Source of the DNA: an uncultured Prevotellaceae bacterium | Lineage (GTDB): Bacteria; Bacteroidota; Bacteroidia; Bacteroidales; Bacteroidaceae | Reading direction: 5' to 3' | Assembly (NCBI GenBank): GCA_900316315.1 | Contig: ONCK01000002.1 | Coordinates: 111,421 to 175,420 of the forward strand | DNA: 64,000 bases | Part shown: piece by piece, positions 56,754 to 64,000 of the stretch | Numbering within the stretch: position 1 is the first letter of the stretch | How the letters are laid out: each line of letters opens with the position of its first letter | Made by a program: the position numbers and the translations under genes | Notes under the pieces: generated by a model | The model's database searches: none | What the model was told of the DNA's origin: nothing | The model's input: the letters and a program-made list of their open reading frames with translations, nothing else

Positions 56754-58001
56754 CTAAGAATATTTCTGACGGTATCTCTCTGCCTCAAAGCAAACAATGT
56801 GACTTTTTAAAGCATCGTCAATCAGCGAGGGTAAATGAGTCTCTTCTCCTCGTACTGCTTTGATGAAGTCAGAAATGATATGCATGTCTGCTCCTCCATG
56901 ATAAGGCTGGCGTACAAGGTCTGTGAAATCATAGCTTACAGTTTTGCGCGGGCGAAAAGTGGTGATACTGATTGTACTTTCATCACTAGACAGTTCCCCG
57001 TGCGTACCATGAAGTGTGATTTGCCGGTGGTCTTGCAAGGTATATATATCCATGGAAAGCGTTATCGTCGTTTCATTTTCAAGTTGCATGAGAAGCACTT
57101 GGTGGTCTACCACGTCATTATCACAATGATATACACACCGTCCAAGGGGACCATGCTTTAGTTCCTCAATGATGACTTCATCGAGCGATTTTCCGTCGGG
57201 CACATCAAAATTACGAATCCACTCATGGCGACGTAGATAGAGGTCTTTTGCAGAATAAGGACATTTGTCTTCTACTTGACAATCCAAGCACCGAAGTGCA
57301 GATCCTTTTGGGGCATTGGCGCTGCGAAACCAACGCAGAGTGCCGTATGAGGCAAGATGCCGACAAGGACTCTCGGTAAGCCATAACAAATAGTCAACAT
57401 CATGACAACACTTGGCTAGAAGCATGGAGTTAGAGGTTTCTTTACGACGCCATGACCCGCGCACATAGCTGTGGGTCGCACGGTCCAGACCAACGCCTTC
57501 GGTATAGTTGACAGAAATTATCTGACCGAGTTCACCACTATCGACAATCTGCTTGATTTTGAGAAAAGTCGGGTGGTATCTCAGCACATGGCAGATACTC
57601 ACAATAACATGATGACGATGAGCGGCCTGACAAATACGTTCGCACTGCTGGCGTGTCTGTGCTATGGGTTTCTCCAGTAAGACATGATAGCCGTTACGGA
57701 TAGCCTGCATACAAGGACGATAATGCTGATCGTCGGGTGTGCAGATGATGACAGCATCTGCTTCAACCTTGTCTTTAAAGAAGGCAGAGTAATCAGCATA
57801 ACGACGATGCATCGGTACCCCTAGTTTGTCTCCCATCCGATTTCGTCTGAATTGAGCCGGATCTACGACTGCAACTAGTTGGGCTTCCTCTGGATGCTCC
57901 TCGAGATAATGCATATAAGTACGCATACGGTTGCCTGCGCCAATGGCAACAAGACGGACAATATTGTGCGTAGTAATATTCGATGTGGCAGACATGCTCA
58001 C
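56754..58001 (-). CDS. Gfo/Idh/MocA family oxidoreductase (cytoplasmic)
   Basis: 415-residue NAD(P)-dependent sugar oxidoreductase: Rossmann start LVAIGAGNRMRTYMHYL, VIICTPDDQHYRP, the catalytic-lysine motif LLEKPIAQT, and the second conserved region with LAKCCHDVDYLLWL. A Cys-containing insert, CLDCQVEDKCPYS, occurs around residue 240 and resembles inserts in some family members. No signal peptide. The GTG at 58001 overlaps the upstream TGA (57998-58000); ATG 57995 is an alternative. Last gene of the operon; expected to reduce or oxidise a 3-keto sugar, as an inference from context. Confidence 0.88.
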   Translation of the reverse strand: MSMSATSNITTHNIVRLVAIGAGNRMRTYMHYLEEHPEEAQLVAVVDPAQFRRNRMGDKLGVPMHRRYADYSAFFKDKVEADAVIICTPDDQHYRPCMQAIRNGYHVLLEKPIAQTRQQCERICQAAHRHHVIVSICHVLRYHPTFLKIKQIVDSGELGQIISVNYTEGVGLDRATHSYVRGSWRRKETSNSMLLAKCCHDVDYLLWLTESPCRHLASYGTLRWFRSANAPKGSALRCLDCQVEDKCPYSAKDLYLRRHEWIRNFDVPDGKSLDEVIIEELKHGPLGRCVYHCDNDVVDHQVLLMQLENETTITLSMDIYTLQDHRQITLHGTHGELSSDESTISITTFRPRKTVSYDFTDLVRQPYHGGADMHIISDFIKAVRGEETHLPSLIDDALKSHIVCFEAERYRQKYS

Positions 58002-61000
58002 TTGCGACGTTTGTTGGGTGCTTGAGTAGCCTTGCTTAAATCAAGTATTCGGACATTGCGAAACTTTACCCCGGCCCCGTGCCCGCAAAAACTGATATAT
58101 CCCTGCTTATTAAAAAGTCCTGGATGGTTTTTATGGTCTACTGTGTATGGATTGTTCTTGCTTCCGTCTGGCGCTATATTGTGTCCTTGGCACGCTTCCC
58201 GGATATTTCCGTCAAGTATCACTTCCCCATTAACTGTAACCTTGATATGGTCGCTCTTGGCGACAATTTCCTCCGTATTCCAAGTACCGAGTTTGCCAAA
58301 TTTGACATGTTTGGGTACGATAATGCCATATACAGCTCCGTGCTGCTGATAGTCACGCAAGCCCTTATAAATAGGATCATCGTGATCAAGGACTTGTATC
58401 TCCATTCCATCGTACGCAGCATCAGTACCTTGATGTGTGCGGATACCTACGCCATTGTTAACTCCCGGTTCAAGGAAGCAAAATTCGAATCGGTAGATGA
58501 AGTCACTATACTGGCGCTTAGTGTAGAGATTGCGATCATTACCATATTTGGCATTAACAAGCATACTGCCGTCTTCCTGTGGTACATAGTCCTTGACATT
58601 GCCTTCCCATTTGTCTAAAGACCGACCACCAAAAAGGACCTCGAAGCCAGCTTTCCGCTCTTCGGTAGTGAGCTGATACTCGGGAGTTGCAGGATGTTCG
58701 TAGACATAGGCATCGCGTACATAGACCGTACCTTGTCGAGTCTGAAACTCTATGGTCGATCCAGGTGTGGCGCCTGACAGATTGTCTATCCCATAGTTTT
58801 CCGCGAGCGTTTCGCCATTGGATATAAGTGTCAGTCTTCCATTGGCGACCTTGAGGTACAAGGTATTCCAATTAGGACGTATCGTCGGTTTCTTGGTAGT
58901 TTGTTTACTGGTCATACCTGATATGATAACACTATTCTTGGACAATTCAGCAAGGGTTACGCCACCATAGTTGAGTGCCGCAGTGCCATCTTTTACTCTC
59001 CAGTCAACAAACATCTCAAAGTTACCCGTCTGCTTCATTAGCTCAACCGGGACCTTTGTCCCTTCGACATTCTTAATAATCTGTCTGTAGCCGTCTGACT
59101 TAAATTTTGGCATTAGACCTGAGATCTCGTCAACAGCATATCCTGCATCAGCACTACCTTTTTCCTTTTGAGCTTGGAATACAGTTTTAGCCTGTTCAAG
59201 CTGCTGTTTCGCAGATATGATGCGGAGCGCATTACTGTTTTTGGCAATCAGATTTTTGACTGCATTGGCTGCTGCCGATGATGTCTCATTTTTGCTAAGA
59301 TATTTGCCTACAAACATCAATGCTTGAAGCGATTTGGTATTACCAAGAGCATTGAGCAGCTTATTTTGAATCTTGACAGAAGGTTTGAGGCCCATCGCCT
59401 GACGATATAGCAGGTATTTCTGCTCCTGATTATCCGAACTTGTCTTGATCAAATCTATACATCGGCTAAGGATCTCGTCCTTTTTATTACTCTCTTTGGA
59501 CGCTATACGATACAGCGACGGAACGATGCTTGGATTATTGACAGAGAGTAAAGATTTATATGCAGTAAGATCTGTATTGTCCTTTTCATACTCAGAAAGT
59601 AGTAGCTTAATAGCCTGGCTGTTACTTGCCTGAGCAAGGAGCGGATAGTAGCGGGATGGTTTCGGCGATTTATCCATCTGGGCCTTGATAGCTTCATATT
59701 GCTTACTTGCAGACAAACTTGCGATAGCATTCTTTGCACCTTCTTGTATTTTTGCGACTTTGTCCTCCTGAGATGCATTGAGTAAACCGCAGATCTCTCC
59801 GAATTTTTCAGGAGTTGAGACACCCTTAAGCGCCTCATAAGCGGCGTCGCTGATCATGGCATTATTAGAGTGCATCAATTCTTTTACCTTGGCATATGTC
59901 GAGTACATGTGACGGGTAGAGGCAAGCTTCAGCGCTTGTATTACGATTGAAGAATCTGAATTTGACAACGCGTTGGTGATACCTTCTTTAATATTACCCT
60001 TGAAAGTAAGCAAAGCTTTATTGGCCTGTTTGCTATAGGCTCCGCTTAGTTGGTCGATAAGAGCTTGAAGTGCTTCTTTTCCACCGATTTTAGCCGCTGC
60101 CTCTATTGCTGCGCAAGCCAAAACTGAGTCCGAGGACTTCATCGCGCCCGTCATGAGATTCATTTTGCCCTCTACATGGTTATTGCCCAGCCATCGAATG
60201 ATATCGGTCTTGCTTCTTTCACTATATTTACTGTACTTTGAAGCTACAGCATCGAATATCTTCCCACCGACATATTGTTTGGCAAAATCAAGAGCCGTAT
60301 TGCGATAGGCTATATCACCATCCTTAAGAGCGGCAAGGATATATTTTTTAGCATGTGCGGCATCAGATTTGAGCAGAAGCCGAAGGCCGGCGCATCGTAC
60401 ATAGCTCTTGTCGTTCTTGACCAAGACTTTAGCCGCTTTTGCCACCGTTTTGCGATCTTGGGCGTTATTTAGAAGCTCGAGATAGGCATTGGTTACGCCC
60501 GTAGCGTTATCAGCATAGTTGCATCGGGCAGCCAGTGTTCCCAATAAGTTGAGTGATTTGGAAGAACCGCACACGGTCAGTGCATTGTAGATATTTTGTG
60601 CCGTCATGCTATCAGCTGAAGCACTCCATTTAAGAAGCGTCTGCTCCACATTAGGATCCTTGAGTTGTTTTACATAAGCCAAATAGGCCAAAGCACCATC
60701 AGGAACTGTAGATTTAGCTATTAGATCTTTTATGATAGCTTCTGTACCTGGAGTGGTTGCAAGGCTACTCAGTGCATACTGATGCATATACTTATCAGAG
60801 AGATACTTGACAAACACCGAGGCGTCTTTAGCATCGCTGATACGCTGAAGTTGAAGCATCAGAAAGGCTCGCTTGGCATTGTCCTTACTTTTGTCAATAG
60901 CTTGTATGAGACCTTGCTTGACAGGACCACGCAGGTTTACTTTGTCAGACGCTGATACATAGCCAACAATGCCATTGATAGCATATTCAAACGGGGCGGT

Positions 61001-61246
61001 TTCTCCTACCTTAGCACTCTCAAGCATGTCTGTAAGCAGCGTCATGCCCTGCAGCCCTGTGCCAGACATCTCGCTCATCACTTGATTGTATGTAGCAACA
61101 GTCTTGGTCGGTAGTTGGGCAAGACCGTCACTGATGACTGTCTCAGGCGTTCGATTGCGGCTGTCTACTTGAGCGTTTAATGGAAGGCATACAAGTAGCG
61201 ATGCTGCTATCAGATATATGGAAATCTTAAAGTTTTTCATCTTCAT
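57998..61246 (-). CDS. Exported HEAT-repeat protein with two C-terminal DUF1080-type domains
   Basis: 1082 residues. Signal peptide (YLIAASLLVCLPLNAQ), then about 700 residues of helical HEAT-like repeats (for example YVRCAGLRLLLKSDAAHAKK, AYRNTALDFAKQYVG, VLACAAIEAAAKIGG). A partial concanavalin-like domain follows at about 741-866 (NFEMFVDWRVKDG) and a complete DUF1080 domain (PF06439) at about 867-1070 (LFGGRSLDKWEG, FRFEFC-type strand, GVGIRTHQGTDAAYDGMEIQ, then GYISFCGHGAGVKFRNVRI). DUF1080 proteins of Bacteroides act as 3-keto-glycoside lyases or hydratases. The helical array may position the enzyme or bind a partner. It overlaps the next gene by 4 nt. Confidence 0.85.
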   Translation of the reverse strand: MKMKNFKISIYLIAASLLVCLPLNAQVDSRNRTPETVISDGLAQLPTKTVATYNQVMSEMSGTGLQGMTLLTDMLESAKVGETAPFEYAINGIVGYVSASDKVNLRGPVKQGLIQAIDKSKDNAKRAFLMLQLQRISDAKDASVFVKYLSDKYMHQYALSSLATTPGTEAIIKDLIAKSTVPDGALAYLAYVKQLKDPNVEQTLLKWSASADSMTAQNIYNALTVCGSSKSLNLLGTLAARCNYADNATGVTNAYLELLNNAQDRKTVAKAAKVLVKNDKSYVRCAGLRLLLKSDAAHAKKYILAALKDGDIAYRNTALDFAKQYVGGKIFDAVASKYSKYSERSKTDIIRWLGNNHVEGKMNLMTGAMKSSDSVLACAAIEAAAKIGGKEALQALIDQLSGAYSKQANKALLTFKGNIKEGITNALSNSDSSIVIQALKLASTRHMYSTYAKVKELMHSNNAMISDAAYEALKGVSTPEKFGEICGLLNASQEDKVAKIQEGAKNAIASLSASKQYEAIKAQMDKSPKPSRYYPLLAQASNSQAIKLLLSEYEKDNTDLTAYKSLLSVNNPSIVPSLYRIASKESNKKDEILSRCIDLIKTSSDNQEQKYLLYRQAMGLKPSVKIQNKLLNALGNTKSLQALMFVGKYLSKNETSSAAANAVKNLIAKNSNALRIISAKQQLEQAKTVFQAQKEKGSADAGYAVDEISGLMPKFKSDGYRQIIKNVEGTKVPVELMKQTGNFEMFVDWRVKDGTAALNYGGVTLAELSKNSVIISGMTSKQTTKKPTIRPNWNTLYLKVANGRLTLISNGETLAENYGIDNLSGATPGSTIEFQTRQGTVYVRDAYVYEHPATPEYQLTTEERKAGFEVLFGGRSLDKWEGNVKDYVPQEDGSMLVNAKYGNDRNLYTKRQYSDFIYRFEFCFLEPGVNNGVGIRTHQGTDAAYDGMEIQVLDHDDPIYKGLRDYQQHGAVYGIIVPKHVKFGKLGTWNTEEIVAKSDHIKVTVNGEVILDGNIREACQGHNIAPDGSKNNPYTVDHKNHPGLFNKQGYISFCGHGAGVKFRNVRILDLSKATQAPNKRRK

Positions 61247-61264
61247 CAGATTTTAAAATAAATA

Positions 61265-62551
61265 CTATATGTGCCAAGGTCCACGCATGGGCTGATTAAT
61301 CAAAGCATTGGCTGCATCGTCATCGACAAATCGCTGTGTGGCCGGATCAAACTGCAACTGTTTGCGTCCGAGACGCAATGCTACTGTACCTAGATTGACC
61401 AAAGTACAACTGTGGTGGCCATTGACTTCATTTAGGGCAAATTTTTGTCTTGAACGAACGCATTCCAAAAAGTCTGTGCGTTGTGGCTCAGGATCAGGAT
61501 ATTCGGCCAGTTTGTTCATGATATCAGGTATAGTGCACTCAAAGCCCTTGTATACCTTACCCTTCGGACCCTCTATATAGGGTGTATGGCCTGGACTCTC
61601 AAATCCCTCGCCTTCCAAGATTATCTGGCAACCGTCTGCGTAAGTGTAGGTGATTTTGTGCCATATACCAACGGCATCAGAGTGCTGTTGTGGCGCATCT
61701 GCTTCAACTTTGACAGGAAAATCGTTATCTTTTCCCAATATATACTGCACAGGATCCAAGTAGTGCTGTCCCATATCAGTCAGTCCACCGCCATCATAGT
61801 CCCAATACCCACGGAATGTCTGGTGTACGCGGTGCGGATGATAAGGCTTAAATGGAGCTGGACCAAGCCACATGTCATAGTCTAGTTCTTTTGGCACAGG
61901 CTGAGGTACCAGGTTGTCCCGGCCTACCCAGTAAAATTTCCATGCAAAGCCTGTCGTGCCCGATACAGTCACCTTGAGAGGCCAACCTAATAGGCCGCTG
62001 TCAACAAGCTTCTTAAGCGGTTCCACTGTAGTGCCAAGACCGTAAAATGTATCCTTGAAACGGAACCATGTATTGAGACGAAAAATGCGATTATAGCGCT
62101 GTACTGCTTCAATGACGCGCTTACCTTCTCCGATAGTGCGTGTCATGGGTTTCTCACACCATATATCTTTTCCGGCTTTGGCTGCCTCAACACTCATCAG
62201 AGCATGCCAATGAGGAGGTGTCGCGATATGGACAATATCAACATTGGAATCATGTATCAAATCTCTGAAATCATGGTATGCTTTCAATGTTTCGCCAAAT
62301 TTCTGTTTGCCCAAATCAATACCTTGCTTAAGGTGCTTGTCATCAACGTCACATATTGCAACCAGACGATAAGTCTCATCGCTGGTAAAGTGGGATGTCG
62401 ACTTACCAATTCCTCCTACGCCAATGATACCCTTGGTCAGCTGGTCACTAGGCGCGATATGTCCATTACCACCCAAGACCTTGCGCGGAACAATGCTAAA
62501 TAGTCCCATCGCACCCACTGTCTTGAGAAAAGTACGTCTGTTTTGTTTCAT
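61265..62551 (-). CDS. Gfo/Idh/MocA family oxidoreductase with Tat-type signal
   Basis: 428 residues. The N-terminus NRRTFLKTVGAMGLF is a twin-arginine signal, so the folded, cofactor-loaded enzyme is expected in the periplasm. It is followed by the Rossmann segment GIIGVGGIGKSTSHF, VHIATPPHWHALM, the catalytic WCEKPMTRTIGEGK, and a C-terminal domain with GGGLTDMGQHYLDPVQY. Periplasmic members of this class oxidise the 3-OH of glucosides or bind tightly held NAD. It lies between the two DUF1080 genes and would supply their 3-keto substrate, by inference. Confidence 0.9.
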   Translation of the reverse strand: MKQNRRTFLKTVGAMGLFSIVPRKVLGGNGHIAPSDQLTKGIIGVGGIGKSTSHFTSDETYRLVAICDVDDKHLKQGIDLGKQKFGETLKAYHDFRDLIHDSNVDIVHIATPPHWHALMSVEAAKAGKDIWCEKPMTRTIGEGKRVIEAVQRYNRIFRLNTWFRFKDTFYGLGTTVEPLKKLVDSGLLGWPLKVTVSGTTGFAWKFYWVGRDNLVPQPVPKELDYDMWLGPAPFKPYHPHRVHQTFRGYWDYDGGGLTDMGQHYLDPVQYILGKDNDFPVKVEADAPQQHSDAVGIWHKITYTYADGCQIILEGEGFESPGHTPYIEGPKGKVYKGFECTIPDIMNKLAEYPDPEPQRTDFLECVRSRQKFALNEVNGHHSCTLVNLGTVALRLGRKQLQFDPATQRFVDDDAANALINQPMRGPWHI

Positions 62552-62575
62552 CTCAATATATTTGTTTTGATTGTT

Positions 62576-63661
62576 TTAGTTCTTTATACGCTTTACATAG
62601 ATGTCTCTATAGTAGACCTTACTGCCATGTGCCTGCAGTTCAATCTGCTCTATAGCTGGTATAGGCTGACTTCGGTCCCAATAGTTTTCCATGACAACAC
62701 TGTCAACCACTTTGACTCCGTTGAGCAAGACCGTCACTTTATCGCCAATCATTTTGATAAAGAAGCTGTTCCAGACTCCAGTCATATTGTCAGCGATTTC
62801 GCTGGGATGGCTTTCATGCTTTAGATTGTTGTAGAGTCCGCCACTGCCCACCTGGGCACCCACGTTGACACGAGCTGTATCCCATATCTGTACTTGTGGT
62901 GTGCCTCGCAAATAAATGCCTGCGTCTGGCTCTTTGCCCTTTGGATCCAGCATCCAGTCGACGTACATTTCAAAGTCTCCATATTGGCCTTCTGTACAGA
63001 TATTGTCATAGCCTGATCCTACATAGGTTAAGAGCCCATTACTTACCTTCCAGTCTTTGCGCATCTGCTCATCAGCTTTTGTCTGAGCAGCAGCGAGTTC
63101 TTCACTCGTCATTTTGGAGCGTTTAATCGGGTCTTTAACCAATCCTTTCCAACCTGTCAGATCTTTACCGTTGAAGAGAGAAACATAGCCCGTCTCATCC
63201 TGGGGCATATTGCGGAGCAGAGACAAAGCCAACTTGTGACTCTTACCGCCAACTATATTGGCAGCTCGCATAACAAGAAGCCTCACATTAGTCCCCCAAT
63301 ATTCGGGATGACTGTATGCAATACGGATGACAGCACGTGCCGCATGTTTTTGTAGCAAAACATTATCGAGATAGTTGCCGGCAAACATAAGGCCAACAAA
63401 GGTTCCCGTTTCACCTATTTCATCAAGTATCATTCGCTTATCCTTGACTGTTACTACCTTGTCCATTGCATAGCGTAACTTGATAAGTCGATTGACTTGA
63501 GTGTTGGGGCCTTTGTCATATACTCCTGTCGCATCAATTATACTCTTAGCTTGGAGAGAAGACTTGGCAGACAGAGTGTAGGGTATAAGCATAAAAATCA
63601 AAATAAAGCAAAATCGTAAACTATGTTTTGTAAATGCCAAATGCTTTGTATAGGTACACAT
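62576..63661 (-). CDS. Exported DUF1080 protein (3-keto-glycoside lyase/hydratase family)
   Basis: About 361 residues from ATG 63661. Signal segment (FCFILIFMLIPYTLSA), a short helical HEAT-like region (about 20-160, with AARAVIRIAYSHPEYWG), then a DUF1080 domain (PF06439): GYVSLFNGKDLTGWKGLV, YGDFEMYVDWMLDPKGKEP, DAGIYLRGTPQVQIWD, GGLYNNLKHESHPSE and HGSKVYYRDIYVKRI. The family is now linked to 3-keto-glycoside cleavage or to hydration of the 2-hydroxyglucal product. First gene of the operon, so probably expressed highest. A longer frame to 63703 adds 14 residues before the basic signal start. Confidence 0.86.
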   Translation of the reverse strand: MCTYTKHLAFTKHSLRFCFILIFMLIPYTLSAKSSLQAKSIIDATGVYDKGPNTQVNRLIKLRYAMDKVVTVKDKRMILDEIGETGTFVGLMFAGNYLDNVLLQKHAARAVIRIAYSHPEYWGTNVRLLVMRAANIVGGKSHKLALSLLRNMPQDETGYVSLFNGKDLTGWKGLVKDPIKRSKMTSEELAAAQTKADEQMRKDWKVSNGLLTYVGSGYDNICTEGQYGDFEMYVDWMLDPKGKEPDAGIYLRGTPQVQIWDTARVNVGAQVGSGGLYNNLKHESHPSEIADNMTGVWNSFFIKMIGDKVTVLLNGVKVVDSVVMENYWDRSQPIPAIEQIELQAHGSKVYYRDIYVKRIKN

Positions 63662-63733
63662 ATACTTGTATATTTTTCTCAATGAAATGGACACGAAAGA
63701 CATTGTTTTTTGAACTTAATACTATTCAATCGG

Positions 63734-63741
63734 TAAAGTTA
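63734..63741 (-). promoter_or_regulatory. Possible -7 element for the DUF1080/Gfo operon
   Basis: Minus strand reads TAACTTTA, seven of eight positions of TAnnTTTG, about 73 nt upstream of ATG 63661. It is the best match in the 340-nt upstream region but is weaker than the others in the window. Confidence 0.3.
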
Positions 63742-63909
63742 CGCAAACTTTTTCAGCTGATGATGATTTGCGATATTTATTTTGGGTATATTGACAATCA
63801 ACATAAAAGATGTATTACATACCGTCTTTGTTACTGGTGTTGATGAATGTGTCTATTATCAACCTTAATTCCGCAACGAAGCGTGTAAATTGTTATTAAT
63901 ATTTTTTAT

Positions 63910-63944
63910 AAGTCTCTGAGGAACAATAAGTTCCTCAGAGACTT
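63910..63944. other. Perfect 15-bp hairpin near the right edge
   Basis: AAGTCTCTGAGGAAC at 63910-63924 pairs without mismatch with GTTCCTCAGAGACTT at 63930-63944, with a 5-nt loop. Neither strand has a U-tract after it, though a T-run precedes it on the plus strand. It may end a gene beyond the window. The remaining sequence from 63742 to 64000 shows no gene. Confidence 0.55.
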
Positions 63945-64000
63945 GTCATTTGCAGAATTTTCACTAACTTTATGGTGCAAAACAAAAGAAGTTCAATTCT

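Overview
The window looks like a chromosomal segment of an anaerobic member of the Bacteroidales (phylum Bacteroidota). The support is a TAnnTTTG -7 promoter element, typical of this phylum, in front of most transcription units, together with a mitochondrial-type aconitase, a BatA-E aerotolerance operon, rubrerythrin, a GH57/GT4/GH133 glycogen module and DUF1080 proteins. Genus cannot be fixed from the sequence alone. No rRNA, tRNA or CRISPR array was seen.

Layout. 1-3.3 kb (minus): acn followed by icd, with icd cut by the window edge. 3.6-5.7 kb (plus): a TonB-dependent receptor. 6.1-11 kb (plus): an ABC-F ATPase, grpE, dnaJ, a hairpin, then folC. 11-15.6 kb (minus): hpt, adk, obgE, pgeF, an M23 peptidase and rubrerythrin, read from one promoter at hpt. 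15.6-16.8 kb: decayed transposase and RHS remnants. 16.8-27.6 kb (minus): a ten-gene surface polysaccharide operon (Wzz-like, Wzx, GT2, Wzy/ligase-like, two GT4, TupA-like ATP-grasp, PL5-like lyase homologue, hexapeptide acyltransferase, GT2). 27.9-28.4 kb: a dead IS1380-type transposase, so mobile-element debris lies at both ends of the polysaccharide operon.

28.9-35.8 kb (minus): ald with a strong terminator, then the glycogen module, read GH133 debranching enzyme, GT4, GH57, mazG. 36 kb (plus): a Crp/Fnr regulator. 37-41.7 kb (minus): GH78 alpha-L-rhamnosidase and a histidine phosphatase. 42-46.2 kb (plus): ftsK, a LolA-like protein, trxB. 46.2-47.2 kb: gene-free. 47.2-56.2 kb (minus): moxR, DUF58, a BatD-like membrane protein, batA, B, C, D, E and a PAP2 phosphatase. 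56.7-63.7 kb (minus): DUF1080, Tat-type Gfo/Idh/MocA, HEAT-DUF1080 fusion and a second Gfo/Idh/MocA. This last set fits the oxidative (3-keto) route of glycoside cleavage described in Bacteroides and is the most interesting system here.

Several enzymes depart from their family's catalytic motifs: GH57 (Cys in place of the nucleophile Glu), the PL5-like lyase (Leu in place of the active-site His), GH133 (Asn in the WMD motif) and the second ATPase domain of the ABC-F protein. Start codons were moved inward where a promoter or an overlapping upstream gene made the longest reading frame implausible.
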